Part shown: positions 8,478-18,548 of the stretch, in pieces
How positions within the stretch are numbered: position 1 is the stretch's first letter
How the letters are laid out: each line of letters starts with the position of its first letter
NCBI RefSeq assembly: GCF_025336485.1
Contig: NZ_JAODAB010000010.1
Location: 1 to 64,000, forward strand
Reading direction: 5' to 3'
Length of the DNA stretch: 64,000 bases
DNA from: Pseudomonas citri
GTDB lineage: Bacteria; Pseudomonadota; Gammaproteobacteria; Pseudomonadales; Pseudomonadaceae
The notes under the pieces: model-generated
Databases searched by the model: none
What the model was told of the DNA's origin: nothing
The model's input: only the letters and a program-made list of their open reading frames with translations
Made by a program: the position numbers and the translations under genes

Positions 8478-9006
8478 AACGCTGAAAGTGTGGCGCAGCC
8501 GTCCTGAGTTTTCTGGCATGAAGCTTACAACGAAACTGGCGAGCGGAAGAACTCGGTGATAGCCAAGTGGCATCGCGCAACGAATGCGTCTGGAGTTTTG
8601 TGATGCAGCTCACACTCTTTCCATCCAAACGCTCCCAACCGGCCCAGCGGTCGTTTCCAGCCGATCAGCTCTGAACCTACCGATCCCTGCAAAACAGAGC
8701 ACCAATACTCAAGGCTTCAAATATATTTGGCGCAGCTTTACGCGAAGTGGAGTATTCGACACCAGTCGAAAAGTAAATTTTCATGCGGAAGGGGACGTCA
8801 TATGCATCGACCATCTCATCAATCAGGACGTTTTGGAGTCGCATGTTTCGGTAGTGCCAAATCCTGTTCTGAAGTTGGTCGTTGAAAGTAAAGTGGAAAA
8901 CGCATGTAAAAGGTACTTCAGCTGAGCGCTCAGTCGTGTCTCCGAAGCGCGTTGCGGGTGGTTGGGCTAGTGGTGGCGAGCCTGTAGCAGGCTCGCCGAT
9001 TATCTG
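8478..9006. other. Gap with no supported gene
   Basis: I find no convincing gene. A plus-strand open frame at 8584-8925 (113 codons) has no ribosome site and no recognisable domain. A palindrome at 8975-8997 is listed separately. Confidence 0.4.
8975..8997. repeat. Perfect 10-bp hairpin, REP-like
   Basis: Arms GGCGAGCCTG (8975-8984) and CAGGCTCGCC (8988-8997) flank a 3-base loop. No T-tract follows on either strand, so it resembles the REP-like intergenic palindromes common in Pseudomonas more than an intrinsic terminator. It sits just past the end of the small gene at 9007-9183. Confidence 0.5.
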
Positions 9007-9183
9007 TCACTTGTTCAGATAATCACGCACGTGATGCGCCCAGGTACCGACCGCCGCAACAGCGTTCTTGAGCTGCGTTTCGGTGCAGTTAAGCGAGGCG
9101 CACCAGTTTCTGACCTCGTTAGGGTCGTTGACGTCGATACGCTTGGCGTCGGCAGGGTGGGTGATGTGTTTGTTGTCTGGCAT
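9007..9183 (-). CDS. DUF3606 small protein
   Basis: A 58-residue protein starting MPDNKHITHPADAKRIDV and ending HHVRDYLNK. The pattern (short acidic start, DAKRIDVNDPNEVRNWCASL, TETQLKNAVAAVG) matches the DUF3606 family of small proteins of unknown function. The ATG at 9183 follows AGGAAAG, which decides it over the longer frame beginning at 9279. Confidence 0.8.
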   Translation of the reverse strand: MPDNKHITHPADAKRIDVNDPNEVRNWCASLNCTETQLKNAVAAVGTWAHHVRDYLNK

Positions 9184-9618
9184 GGTGACTTTCCTTAATC
9201 GTTGGTGGCGAAGCGCCACTCCTTTGATATGGGCACTGCACTCGATTTCAAGTAGGATTTCGTGCGAGTTTGGTGACATTTTTGTTGCAAATCGCTAGGC
9301 CGAGTTGCGATTAGGCTGTCAAGCGAGATGATTGATTGCAGAGCCCGCGCGTTGCACCTCTCCGCCCACGCAGGGCATCTTGGAGCTGAGCTTCCGATAA
9401 GCTGACGCCCGTGGATCGAGGTGCCAAAGCCATCGCTTCCTCACAGGTGAGCTTGTGCTACCCGATTGAGCGAAGTCATCCTGCGCTAGGAGATGGGGGG
9501 TTGTTCAGAGCAGTGTTTTAATTTAAGCAGCGGATTCTAGGGCGTGGCTCTGACACGCTTCACTGAAAGCGCTGCTCCTTCAGGCGTCAAATTACACCTG
9601 AAGGGCGCGGCCATGTCG
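9184..9618. other. Gap, one possible micro-ORF
   Basis: No clear gene is seen. On the minus strand a 40-codon frame (ATG 9433 to stop 9311-9313, MALAPRSTGVSLSEAQL) follows GAGGAA and may be translated or be a remnant. An 8-bp inverted repeat (9577-9584 and 9597-9604) lies right after the helicase gene stop and could end its transcript, although no T-tract follows. Confidence 0.35.
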
Positions 9619-11490
9619 TCAGAGAATCACGATCTCGTCGGGCGCTAGCCATCCGGCTTCAACCACTTGGGTTTTGGCAATCTGAGGCTGAGCGGTGTAG
9701 ACCACAATCGCGAGACTTTCTTCGGCACGGCTGCACGTGACATAAAGGAGCCGACGGGTTCGCGACAGCGAGTTATCTTTGCCCTCGCGCTCATTCCTGA
9801 CGTCGTTTTCAGAGGCTGGTTTAACACCCAGCAGTTTGTCGTAACTGAAAAGGAATCCACCTGCTTCCTCGTCATTGAGTATGACCATGACCCGCGGAAA
9901 CTCTAGCCCTTTCACACCCTGGTGAGTGTCGAACGGTGAGAGTCCATCGGCATAGCCAGCAAACGCAGCCATTTCCGAGAAGGGGCGTCCTAGCAATAAT
10001 CGGTAAGCATGCGTTTCCAGTGCTTCGCGATCAGTCGTGTCGGGAGGTGCGTCAGCAGTAGCTCCCTCGAGCAGGGCTTCTATCAAAAGATTGGGTAAAT
10101 CGAGCAGGCTGGTGCGGAAAAGAACTTGAGCCACATCCTCGATGGATGGGTCGTTATCCTTGAACAAATCGCACAGTGACTGAGTAGCGCTTCCAACGCT
10201 CTCCAGCAGCGCCAGCTGGTCAGGCACATCTTTCATGTACTTAGGATCAAGGAGCGGGGATCTCAGCCTTACCGTTTCCATTAGCGCGAAATCACTCGCC
10301 TTCGCTGCTTCGAGTATCGGGGTGACCTGTTCAAAAAACAGCTTCAGGATCGGTAGCGTCCCATCCAACAGGCCTGTACGGAGATGTTCGACGGCATACA
10401 ACGGCGCAAATACACCCTCAAAGCCCATGCGGCGCCCGGCCATCTTGTGCTCCAGAATCAGGGTCTTTCTCCCATCGTTTCCAGCTGCCCACTGGTTGTC
10501 GCCGGTGACTTCGGCCATGCGCTTAGCGATCTCGACCTCCAAGCTGAAATCTTGACCAGGTGCTTGCTGAGTGCAGAACATCCGTACAGTGCCCTCGATG
10601 GCGTGCGGCTTCGGCTTTTGTTGGTGGGTGTCAGCACTCGCGCGGATCACGTTGATCAGGTCGATGACGCGAGTCGGACAGCGGCGGTTTATATGCTTCT
10701 CTGGCTTGGCCCAGTCATCAGGAATCGCTTCGCCCAGGCGCTCCTTTCCGTCGGCGTAAATGCGCTGCATCGTATCGCCGAGCAACCCCAGGCAGAAGCG
10801 ATCCGGAATAAGTGCTTGAGCTCGAAGAAAAGCATCCATGAGTGGCCCGTTGGTGTCCTGGCTTTCATCGATCAGAAGCACAGGATGGAGATCCGCCATG
10901 ACATCCAGCAATGGTGCTTTAGGAATGAACTCAGCGGCCATCTGGATGACCTCGCTGTGGTTTAACGCCTGCCTACCGCGATTGTCTCCCGTGGGGCTGT
11001 ACGTGAAGGTCAAGACGTCATTCAGCTCACTCAGGCGACGGGCTTTGCTATCCCGGCTGGCCTGGTTTGCCAAAAAAGTCTTGTTAACACCCCTGGCCCT
11101 ACCGAGCTTGTCATCTAAATCCTTAATGTCCTCAGTGAGCTTGAAGCGTAACCATTCCCGAATGTCCTCGTTAAAGCCCTTGATCATCCTCCAGGAGAAG
11201 GCATGGATCGTCGAAACAACCACCAGGGGATCATGTTCGAGCCGACGAGCAATTTCCTCGCAAGCAGCGTTGGTGTAGGTGATGATCGCGATCTGGCGCC
11301 CTTCAAACGTGAGTCGTTGCCTCTCCCTGTTTTTCAGGGCTTTCACAGCCTCCACTAAGGAGTGAGTCTTACCCGACCCTGCGCCGGCATACAGGAAAAA
11401 ACTGCGCGGACGATCAAGGTTCAGACACTCCTGGATGACTTGATCGGCATCAGGCAGTTCTTCTGTGGTGACTTGCGCCAAGGTACTCAT
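9619..11490 (-). CDS. gajB: UvrD/PcrA-like helicase, GajB-like
   Basis: A 623-residue SF1 helicase. It shows Walker A GAGSGKT (36-42), a motif Ia-type segment IAIITYTNAACEEIARRL, Walker B LLIDESQDT near 205, a C-terminal SPFDTHQGVKGLEFPRVMVI and a motif VI-like LLYVTCSRAEESLAI. Its ATG overlaps the stop of the OLD-family gene upstream (ATGA). An OLD nuclease next to a UvrD-like helicase is the hallmark of Gabija, where GajB senses DNA ends or nucleotide state and activates GajA. It is longer than the usual GajB of about 500 residues. The symbol is by context and domain, not alignment. Confidence 0.75.
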   Translation of the reverse strand: MSTLAQVTTEELPDADQVIQECLNLDRPRSFFLYAGAGSGKTHSLVEAVKALKNRERQRLTFEGRQIAIITYTNAACEEIARRLEHDPLVVVSTIHAFSWRMIKGFNEDIREWLRFKLTEDIKDLDDKLGRARGVNKTFLANQASRDSKARRLSELNDVLTFTYSPTGDNRGRQALNHSEVIQMAAEFIPKAPLLDVMADLHPVLLIDESQDTNGPLMDAFLRAQALIPDRFCLGLLGDTMQRIYADGKERLGEAIPDDWAKPEKHINRRCPTRVIDLINVIRASADTHQQKPKPHAIEGTVRMFCTQQAPGQDFSLEVEIAKRMAEVTGDNQWAAGNDGRKTLILEHKMAGRRMGFEGVFAPLYAVEHLRTGLLDGTLPILKLFFEQVTPILEAAKASDFALMETVRLRSPLLDPKYMKDVPDQLALLESVGSATQSLCDLFKDNDPSIEDVAQVLFRTSLLDLPNLLIEALLEGATADAPPDTTDREALETHAYRLLLGRPFSEMAAFAGYADGLSPFDTHQGVKGLEFPRVMVILNDEEAGGFLFSYDKLLGVKPASENDVRNEREGKDNSLSRTRRLLYVTCSRAEESLAIVVYTAQPQIAKTQVVEAGWLAPDEIVIL

Positions 11491-13787
11491 TTGGGGGTTA
11501 CCTCGACGATGGCGGATGGGATGATCAGGAGCTCTTTGCTTTTTCTCTCCAGCTTCGTCTCAAGCCATTCGAGGCCTTCACGAATGTAGGCAGGAACCGT
11601 CAACTGAGTAAAGCCGGGATCTCCCAGAACCTGCAGGGCGAACTCTGCTTTGTCCCCACCTCTGAGCTTGTCGAACAGCTCGGTACCAAGTTCCAGTGAC
11701 GTTTCGGCTTGGCGGAGCGCCTCACCAAAAGCGCGTGTCAAACCTCGCCCCAGCTTCTTTGAAAAATGATCAGCGTTGCTCAGAACCAAACTGTCTTCAA
11801 ACGTGTTAGGCAGCGCCTCCACCTCAGCGTCCGTTTTGGGGAGACGTATGGTGATGGGGGTTTGGTAGGCGATTCTGATCGAGAACAAGTCATCGATCTG
11901 CTGAGCTTTCTGATCAAAGTGCAAATCAAGCAATGTGTCCACGTCGTGACCAAGCTTCATTGCCATCATCCAATGGCGAACAGTGGGGTTGTTGGTGAAC
12001 TGTTCGGCGTTCCGCTCAACAGGCTTGGCGGCCTTCCGAACCCCAGCATCCAGGTCGGTAATCACTAACGTGACGATCCCTAGAGCATCAACAAGCGGGC
12101 GAAGACGATGTGCGTGGCTGCCCCCGATGTCCAAGATCGTGATGTAGCACCGATCAAGGAAGGGGAAGTGCTTTCTCAGGAAATGGGGCAACATCATGCG
12201 TTCCGCGGCGCCTTCGACCAGTATCACCGCATCTGCAAAGAAAAGGTCAGCATGCTGGGCCCGGAGGTAACGGGTCACGAATTCCTTCGTTTGATTGGCT
12301 TTGCCGAACACCGTGCTCAGATTCGAGACGGTTGATACGGGGATTGGCACACCAGCCATGCCCGATGGGAGCCTGCGGAAATACCTCAGGTTCTCGTATT
12401 CCATCTCATGGGCGACATGGCTGGAGTGAGAACTAACCACCAGCTGTGTTTTGAGTCTGGGGTAGTTCTCCAGCAGAGGGTCGTTACCCAGTATGTGGTA
12501 CGCGTGCTTTATGAACGCCTGCTGAACCTGCACATGCAAGTGAGCTTCCGGCTCCTCGATGAGAACGAGGTGAATAGGCTCGACGCCGGTAACACTCTGC
12601 TCCTCTGTGCTTCTGTACTTCTTCAGCCATTCGTCACGGAATGCCATCAGTTGGAAAATCATGGAGATCAGATTTTGATAGCCCAAGCCATTGGACGTCT
12701 CAGGTAGGCGCATAGGAGGTGCTCCTGGCACCCCAGCGACGGAGTCGAGCTCGAACAGCACAGCTGCCTCGTGATTCATGCCATCCGTTGGAGCGAGGCG
12801 AGTTTCTACCTTTATGGCCGGGTCGGAGTTGTTGGGGTACCCGAGACCTGCCACCTCACGAAGTGCCGGTGCAAAGCTCGAACTCAGGCGTGTATCAAAC
12901 GCTGACTGAGCCGCTTGAATCGCCCTGATAGCCTCCAGATCAGTGAGATCAGGACTGTCCCCTGGGTCTAGGTGTCGGTTGTAATAGTGACGCAGCTGCT
13001 CCGTGAGCTTCATCCCAGAGCCATGCGTGCCCTCCGATCCACTTTCGTCGGCACTGTCACCGAACCCACGCTGCGCGTTGATTTCATGAACACGTATAAG
13101 GTTGGTCAGGGGGTTGTGCTCTAGCGGTGTTGCAGTTGCCGCAAGTGGCTGCCGATTGGCGTGTCGAGAGGAGGGATCCGGAGCTTGCAACTGGGTTGGA
13201 TCGAGGCGATACCACCTAACCTTGAACGTCGTCCCCAGGCGCCGATTGAGGTAATCATGCAGGCTCTGTGGCCAAAGGGGGAGTGAGGGCGGTGTTTTTC
13301 CCGCTTCAGTCTGCTTCTCAATTTCTTCTTGCAGCAGCTTAACTCGATCACGCTCTTTACGGTAATCGCTGAACAGCTTGGTCATATCCAACGGTTCAAG
13401 GCGAAAGCGCATCCCAACATGGCCACCTTTCCAGGCAAAATTTGGAATGAGGTCTCGAACGTAATGAAGCTCACCCTGAAAGGCTTCTATCCAAATGTCC
13501 AGAGTGGGCAACCAGTCTGCCCAGTCATTGGCGACAGGGATCGAAAAGTTATCATCAGCAGCCTCCCAAGCCACACCAATAGCATCGATGGTGGCGAGGT
13601 GAGACAGGGTTAGATCCTGTAACCGGAACGCCGATGCTTTTGAGAGCAGAAACTTCCGCAGGGCCAGCATTGCGGAAGATTTTCCGCTGTTGTTCGCTCC
13701 GACGAGCAAAGTAGTGTTGGAGGCTAGATCGATTCGAACAGACAGGAGTTTGCGAAAGTTCGCGATCTCCAGATGTTGGATATGCAT
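11487..13787 (-). CDS. gajA: OLD-family ATPase-TOPRIM nuclease, GajA-like
   Basis: About 766 residues. The N-terminal ABC-type ATPase has Walker A GANNSGKS (30-37), a signature-like SNGLGYQN near 365, Walker B LIEEPEAH near 409 and an H-loop HSSH near 454. The C-terminal TOPRIM domain has VEGAAERMML (Glu 524/528) and ITDLDAG (DxD near 578). This is the class 2 OLD arrangement with a helicase neighbour, as in Gabija, where the nuclease nicks phage DNA when nucleotides are depleted. Known GajA is about 580 residues, so this one has an extended middle region. I chose the ATG at 13787 (MHIQHLEIANF), where OLD domains normally begin. The upstream 28 codons lack a ribosome site. Confidence 0.75.
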   Translation of the reverse strand: MHIQHLEIANFRKLLSVRIDLASNTTLLVGANNSGKSSAMLALRKFLLSKASAFRLQDLTLSHLATIDAIGVAWEAADDNFSIPVANDWADWLPTLDIWIEAFQGELHYVRDLIPNFAWKGGHVGMRFRLEPLDMTKLFSDYRKERDRVKLLQEEIEKQTEAGKTPPSLPLWPQSLHDYLNRRLGTTFKVRWYRLDPTQLQAPDPSSRHANRQPLAATATPLEHNPLTNLIRVHEINAQRGFGDSADESGSEGTHGSGMKLTEQLRHYYNRHLDPGDSPDLTDLEAIRAIQAAQSAFDTRLSSSFAPALREVAGLGYPNNSDPAIKVETRLAPTDGMNHEAAVLFELDSVAGVPGAPPMRLPETSNGLGYQNLISMIFQLMAFRDEWLKKYRSTEEQSVTGVEPIHLVLIEEPEAHLHVQVQQAFIKHAYHILGNDPLLENYPRLKTQLVVSSHSSHVAHEMEYENLRYFRRLPSGMAGVPIPVSTVSNLSTVFGKANQTKEFVTRYLRAQHADLFFADAVILVEGAAERMMLPHFLRKHFPFLDRCYITILDIGGSHAHRLRPLVDALGIVTLVITDLDAGVRKAAKPVERNAEQFTNNPTVRHWMMAMKLGHDVDTLLDLHFDQKAQQIDDLFSIRIAYQTPITIRLPKTDAEVEALPNTFEDSLVLSNADHFSKKLGRGLTRAFGEALRQAETSLELGTELFDKLRGGDKAEFALQVLGDPGFTQLTVPAYIREGLEWLETKLERKSKELLIIPSAIVEVTPK

Positions 13788-14089
13788 AGGCTCTTCCCTG
13801 AAGGCTGCCCAGCGGCGGGATGCCGAGCTGATTGGTGTTGGAACTCTAGCTGAGGGTGATCTGGTCTCCAACCCACATACTCGAAATAGTCATCATTGCG
13901 CTTTTGAGTGCCGATAAAGGCACGCATAGCAGTGCTGAGACACACGAATCCAGCAAGATTCTGGCCCTTTAAACTCCTTTTCTGGCGAGCTCGCGCCAGC
14001 CCATCGACCCTTCGCGGGGATGTCTGCGAGTAAAACGAAGTGGCATGTCCTACGCTGAGCAATCTGTGGAGCTGGTGGGAGGCTGGCTG
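13788..14089. other. Divergent promoter region between two defence operons
   Basis: This stretch separates the leftward Gabija-like operon from the rightward HTH operon and should hold both promoters. One palindrome is visible, CTGGCG/CGCCAG (13982-13987 and 13994-13999, 6-base spacer), a candidate operator. I see no gene. Confidence 0.35.
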
Positions 14090-14650
14090 ATGTACAAAAC
14101 GGTGTCTTCCCCGGCCCTTGAGCTGTTCGAAAAGGTTTGGTCTACGCCAGTCCTGAAGCTCGCTCGTGAGATTGGCGTTTCTGATGTCGCGCTTGGCAAG
14201 GCTTGCAGAAAGGCTGGTATTGCCGTACCTCGGCGCGGTCACTGGACAAAACCAGAGGAAAAAAGTCCCAAGAAGCCAGCACCACCGACTTCCGACCAGG
14301 TAGTGTCATTTCACGTCCTCGACCGCTCGTTGTTTCCTCCGACGCCCGCCAAAACCACGAATGAAGCGCCGCCACCTCCCAAAGTGCCGGTACCTGAAAG
14401 CCAGGTTGATCCACATCCACTGGTGGCTCGCTGGCGCAAGGTCGAAGAGATGCTAGCAGGCACCTTTGCTGGCGCTGACAGCCCAGAAAACTCGCGATCC
14501 TTGCCTCTTAGAAACCTTTCACTTGTCCCCATCGATAGGCGACCCATGATCCCGCTTGCAATCCAGTTAGTTTGGAAGCACCCTCGGCAAACTCGACAAG
14601 CATTAAATTGCCAGCATGCTGAGGACGCCAATGAACACCAAGAACGGTAG
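14090..14650 (+). CDS. HTH protein leading a helicase operon
   Basis: A 186-residue protein. Its N-terminus holds a compact helix-turn-helix: LFEKVWSTPVLKLAREIGVS, then DVALGKACRKAGIAVPRRGHW. This is the HTH seen in small DNA-binding proteins with the pattern VW..P...LA...GVSD.AL...C. A Pro/Lys-rich linker and a short C-terminal part follow. The ATG at 14090 has GGGAGG upstream; a start at 14045 would add 15 residues. It overlaps the next gene by 20 bases, so it is co-transcribed with it and may regulate the operon or target it to DNA. Confidence 0.65.
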   Translation: MYKTVSSPALELFEKVWSTPVLKLAREIGVSDVALGKACRKAGIAVPRRGHWTKPEEKSPKKPAPPTSDQVVSFHVLDRSLFPPTPAKTTNEAPPPPKVPVPESQVDPHPLVARWRKVEEMLAGTFAGADSPENSRSLPLRNLSLVPIDRRPMIPLAIQLVWKHPRQTRQALNCQHAEDANEHQER

Positions 14651-17600
14651 TATCAGTGCTGCGCTCAGCGACGAGATCAACTCACACCGGGCGCGGCTGG
14701 CGCCGTTCTTCAACGGAAATGCCAAACCTAACCCCTCAGTAAGCTTTGCCAATGATGGTACGGGCTTTGGTAAGTCGTACAACGTGTTCGATCAATTCAT
14801 CGAGCACGCAGCAGAACGTGACGAACGCGGCGGCCATCGCAACCTCTTCTTCATTACCCCGCACAAGGCGCAGATAGATGTCTCCAAGGCAACTCAGGAT
14901 AAGGCAGCAGCGCGAGGCGTCAGCATTCTGAGTTTCCTTGCGGAGCGGGATTTGTCTGACCTCAGCTTCGTCGGCTGGGTATCAAAGGTGCGCAATGAAG
15001 ACCTGTACGCCAGCTGGGCGAAGGCCCTCTATTCCGACTATTACCACGAGACTGTTAACGAACTGAGCAACGCGACCAGTGGACTCAAAGCAACGGAGAC
15101 TGAACAGGCGCGGTACCTGAAGTCGGAGGTTGCCGACTATCTGCGGGAAGCCGAGCTGGAGCGTCGAATTGATGCTGCAAAACAACGCCTGCTCCATGCG
15201 TTACAGGATTTGGCCAAGGCGGTGATCCGGGAGAAGGTCGGCTTCGAATTCGTGACCACTCAAGAGCGCTTCCTGCGCGCCAGTAATGATCGAGAGCGAG
15301 CGAAGATCCAGGTTGTCGATCACGTTTTGCCTTTTGAACGGGCCAAGGTGGGGCCAACGATCTTCATTGCCACCACCGCCCGATTTCTGAAGCGCGCGTT
15401 CATCGTGTATCTCGACAAAAAGCGAGAGCCGAACATCAAGAAGCTTAGCTTCGAAGAAATTCTAGGAGCCAAGCGCCCACCCACCAATGCTGAAGAGGAG
15501 AGTATTGCCCCGATCGGAGCCGCCTGCAGCTTGTCCCATGACGAGCAAATCACCTACTTGATTGAAGATTTCTTCGTCCCTGACGAATCCAACTATTTCA
15601 AGACGCATGGCATCACCTTCAACCTCGTCATCGATGAAGAGCACGACAGCTACGACCGAATTTTTGAAGAGAGTAAGAAGAAGCTGGTCAGCGAGAAGGT
15701 CAAGCCGCCTCACGTCATTGCCGGCCTGCACCGCTTGATGGAGATGATCTCGGCAAAGTATGGCCCTGATGACGAGGAGCCCATTGCGTTCAACGAAACA
15801 GTTGAGCTGATGAAAGATCTGCGCCGGCATTACGAAGAGGATTGCGAAACCAGCGTAAGCTTGGACTCTATCCTGCAGATGTGCTCCGGGAATGTCGGCC
15901 ATATCACGATCAACAATCGCGACGTAGAGCAAATCCTTGCGTTGTCACAGAATATCTTCAGCCTGACGCCTAGGCGTTTCTATAACGAGGCCGCCCTGAA
16001 GCGAATCCGGATGCGATCTGTATGCGGGAAAAGCGAGATCCGCCTGTCTTTCGATGATGGCGCCCCATGCTCCGATCCAACCCTACATGACTTCCTACAG
16101 GTCATGCTGTGCGCTCTGTACGCATGCTCCAAGATTCCTCAGGACAGCCCGCTGCGGCATCTGCTTGAGCTGGGTGAGGATGCTAGTCAGAACGCCCCCC
16201 TGTCTGAGTTCATCAAGAAGTCCCGTCAACATCGTTCCTACGTGGCTTCTGTTTTTGACCGCGCCAAGGACGCGGAAATCTTCGTTGACGCCTTCTTCAC
16301 GTTCTTCGCCCCGAAAATTGTGTTTTCGCTGGTTAAGGTGGACGAGATTCCCTTCGGTGGCGACGCGGTGAAGAACCGGGTATTCGTCGACTTCCATCTC
16401 GATCTGATCCTGGAACTCCCCGAGGTCAAACTGTTTCGTGTCCTGCACGGAACGCAAAATAGCGCTATGTGCCTCAGCGCCACGACAGGCTTCAAGCATT
16501 CCTACTCCGGCAATTTCTCCAGGAAAATGCTCGCCCGCTATGGGGAAGCACCATCCAGTAACCTTGATGTACGGGTCGTTCAGCGCTCCCAGGCTGACGT
16601 AGGCGCGATGTCAGATCTCCGGACTGCTCGTGCGAAAGCCAGAACCATGGAAGTCAGGCCCTTCCATAAGACGTCCGCCGACGACATCAGCGGCCTGCGC
16701 ATTGATCCCGTCTTCAAAAGCACCTACCGCTTCTGGTCAGACTCCCTGCTACCGCCTGGATATCGTGAAAACAAGTACCGGATGTCTGCATACCGCCGGC
16801 AGATCGAAGCGATGCTCATGGCAGCCTGGGACGAGAAAAATACCTTCGTTCTATCGCTCAACAATCGCTTCGCGGAGCTCTTCAAGAGCCTGTTCGCGCA
16901 GGGTATTGAGGGGCGCTTGAAGGGCCTGCGGTGCCTCTACCAGGATAAGATTTTTGAGTTGAAGCCCTTTGAGGGCAAAACCAAGATAAGGGTCATTCTC
17001 TTCAGCTCCCAGCTGGCGAGGGAGGTCGACATTGATCAGTATCTCAAGGTGGATGCTGACACCCGTATCTGTTTGATCTCTGCCTACGGCAGCGCTGGTA
17101 CCGGCCTCAACCTGTTCGTTGAGCGGGCCGAGGACAATTTCCACCAGGACTTTGACCGCCTCGTGTTGGTCAACACGCCTTTCTACAGCGCGATTCGCGA
17201 GAAGGACACCGGCCTCAACACCGTCAAGAACCACATTCTTCTGCTCAAGCACATCTCGTCCGGGGAGAGCGAGGCGGTACGCTTAGCTGAGTTCGACTCG
17301 AACCTTATGCAGCCCAAGAACCGCCGCATTTTGAACCAGGAACATGACCTGGCCGTTCTCAAAGCGATCATCCAGGCCGTAGGGCGAGTAGAGCGGCGGG
17401 ATACTCTGCTCCATACCGAAATATTCCTGCCCAGTGACGTCATCGATGACCTGATCGTGCGGTATAGCCGGCTTCGCCGAGAAGGTAATGACCTTCTCAT
17501 CAACAGCCTTTCTCTGCTGAATCACAATCTCATGCAGTTCTGCCTGCAACAAGCAGAAAGCCGATGCTTCGCGACTCAGGAAGAACGTGAGCAGTTCACC

Positions 17601-18548
17601 ACCACCGTCGCTGCGGCTGCTGGTGACATCGAGGACTTCTTCAGCGGAGCATTCCGAAACAAGATTCTCAGAAGCGCGCGTGAAGGTGACCGGGATGCCA
17701 TGGAGCTCAATGAGATGCTCAGATCGCAGGAGAGCATCACCGCTCCAGAAAAGTACGTACGCAAGCTGCTGACATCCCCGCTGTTGAAGGCCTCAGGTTA
17801 CTACCAAGGGGTCATCAGCACCTTCTACCTGCCTAGGGACGTGACCGATAGGGTCACCGTCTGCACGACCTTGGAAAGCTTCCATCACCTGAGCGACCTG
17901 TTGCATGGGCATGCCGTCTACCAGCCCGGCAAGTGGCTTGTGCCGGACTACGTGCGCACCGATGGTGAAGACCATGACTCAGGGCCCGGCATTATCAATC
18001 TGGCGTGCAATATGGCCAGCGATGGGATTGATGTGCACCTACCGAATCCCGCCCTGATTCCACTCCTGAAAGGGAATGTAGGGGAATTCATCTTTTCGAA
18101 GGTGCTCTCCACGCTCGGGGTCAAGCCACTGAATCTGGATCAGTTAATCTCTCTTTTGGGCCCTGCGGTGTACGAGCGCTACGACACCTACGTTCACGAT
18201 GGAGACACCCTCATCTGCATTGACGTGAAGCGGTGGTCGGGCACCCTGGACAACCAGGAGCTGTCCCTCAAAACCCTTCACCGGGCGGAAACCAAAAGGC
18301 AGGAAATGTACGAGTTGTGCAGTCGCCTGAACCTGCGACCTCGCTTCCTTTACGTCAACACGCAACCGGACGACAACGACCTGAATGCCGAGCGTGAGTT
18401 TAATTTCGGGGAGTCGATCCACTTCCTCAACGCCTTCAAGATGATCACCAAGTATGTCCCCGTCACAGGCACAACTCGAACCCACCGTGTCGATGACCGC
18501 TTGATGATCAACCCCACTTTGGTACATCTGCTAAGGAACGCGCAATGA
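14631..18548 (+). CDS. Large SF2-type helicase with C-terminal PD-(D/E)XK-like nuclease
   Basis: About 1305 residues. ATPase signs are Walker A GTGFGKS (43-49), a motif Ia-like LFFITPHKAQ (72-81), a DEAH-type box IDEEHDSYD (D335-H338), SAYGSAGTGLNLF near 820 and an arginine-bearing IQAVGRVERRD near 915. The C-terminus contains GEFIFSKVL near 1151, ERYDTYV and LICIDVKRWSG, where D1198-x-K1200 with the upstream Asp fits a PD-(D/E)XK nuclease core. I chose the ATG at 14631 (GAGGA upstream). The gene overlaps both neighbours (20 bases and ATGA). I know no named system with exactly this pair, so the function, probably anti-phage or anti-plasmid DNA processing, is inferred. Confidence 0.7.
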   Translation: MNTKNGSISAALSDEINSHRARLAPFFNGNAKPNPSVSFANDGTGFGKSYNVFDQFIEHAAERDERGGHRNLFFITPHKAQIDVSKATQDKAAARGVSILSFLAERDLSDLSFVGWVSKVRNEDLYASWAKALYSDYYHETVNELSNATSGLKATETEQARYLKSEVADYLREAELERRIDAAKQRLLHALQDLAKAVIREKVGFEFVTTQERFLRASNDRERAKIQVVDHVLPFERAKVGPTIFIATTARFLKRAFIVYLDKKREPNIKKLSFEEILGAKRPPTNAEEESIAPIGAACSLSHDEQITYLIEDFFVPDESNYFKTHGITFNLVIDEEHDSYDRIFEESKKKLVSEKVKPPHVIAGLHRLMEMISAKYGPDDEEPIAFNETVELMKDLRRHYEEDCETSVSLDSILQMCSGNVGHITINNRDVEQILALSQNIFSLTPRRFYNEAALKRIRMRSVCGKSEIRLSFDDGAPCSDPTLHDFLQVMLCALYACSKIPQDSPLRHLLELGEDASQNAPLSEFIKKSRQHRSYVASVFDRAKDAEIFVDAFFTFFAPKIVFSLVKVDEIPFGGDAVKNRVFVDFHLDLILELPEVKLFRVLHGTQNSAMCLSATTGFKHSYSGNFSRKMLARYGEAPSSNLDVRVVQRSQADVGAMSDLRTARAKARTMEVRPFHKTSADDISGLRIDPVFKSTYRFWSDSLLPPGYRENKYRMSAYRRQIEAMLMAAWDEKNTFVLSLNNRFAELFKSLFAQGIEGRLKGLRCLYQDKIFELKPFEGKTKIRVILFSSQLAREVDIDQYLKVDADTRICLISAYGSAGTGLNLFVERAEDNFHQDFDRLVLVNTPFYSAIREKDTGLNTVKNHILLLKHISSGESEAVRLAEFDSNLMQPKNRRILNQEHDLAVLKAIIQAVGRVERRDTLLHTEIFLPSDVIDDLIVRYSRLRREGNDLLINSLSLLNHNLMQFCLQQAESRCFATQEEREQFTTTVAAAAGDIEDFFSGAFRNKILRSAREGDRDAMELNEMLRSQESITAPEKYVRKLLTSPLLKASGYYQGVISTFYLPRDVTDRVTVCTTLESFHHLSDLLHGHAVYQPGKWLVPDYVRTDGEDHDSGPGIINLACNMASDGIDVHLPNPALIPLLKGNVGEFIFSKVLSTLGVKPLNLDQLISLLGPAVYERYDTYVHDGDTLICIDVKRWSGTLDNQELSLKTLHRAETKRQEMYELCSRLNLRPRFLYVNTQPDDNDLNAEREFNFGESIHFLNAFKMITKYVPVTGTTRTHRVDDRLMINPTLVHLLRNAQ

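Noticed and set aside
8584-8925. 113-codon plus-strand open frame in the gap beside the kinase gene
   Set aside because: No ribosome site, no recognised motif, and a mixed amino acid make-up. Kept only as a note in the gap.
14616-14650. Upstream start for the helicase gene at 14616
   Set aside because: The ATG at 14631 has GAGGA at a better distance; the upstream one has no ribosome site. The difference is five codons.
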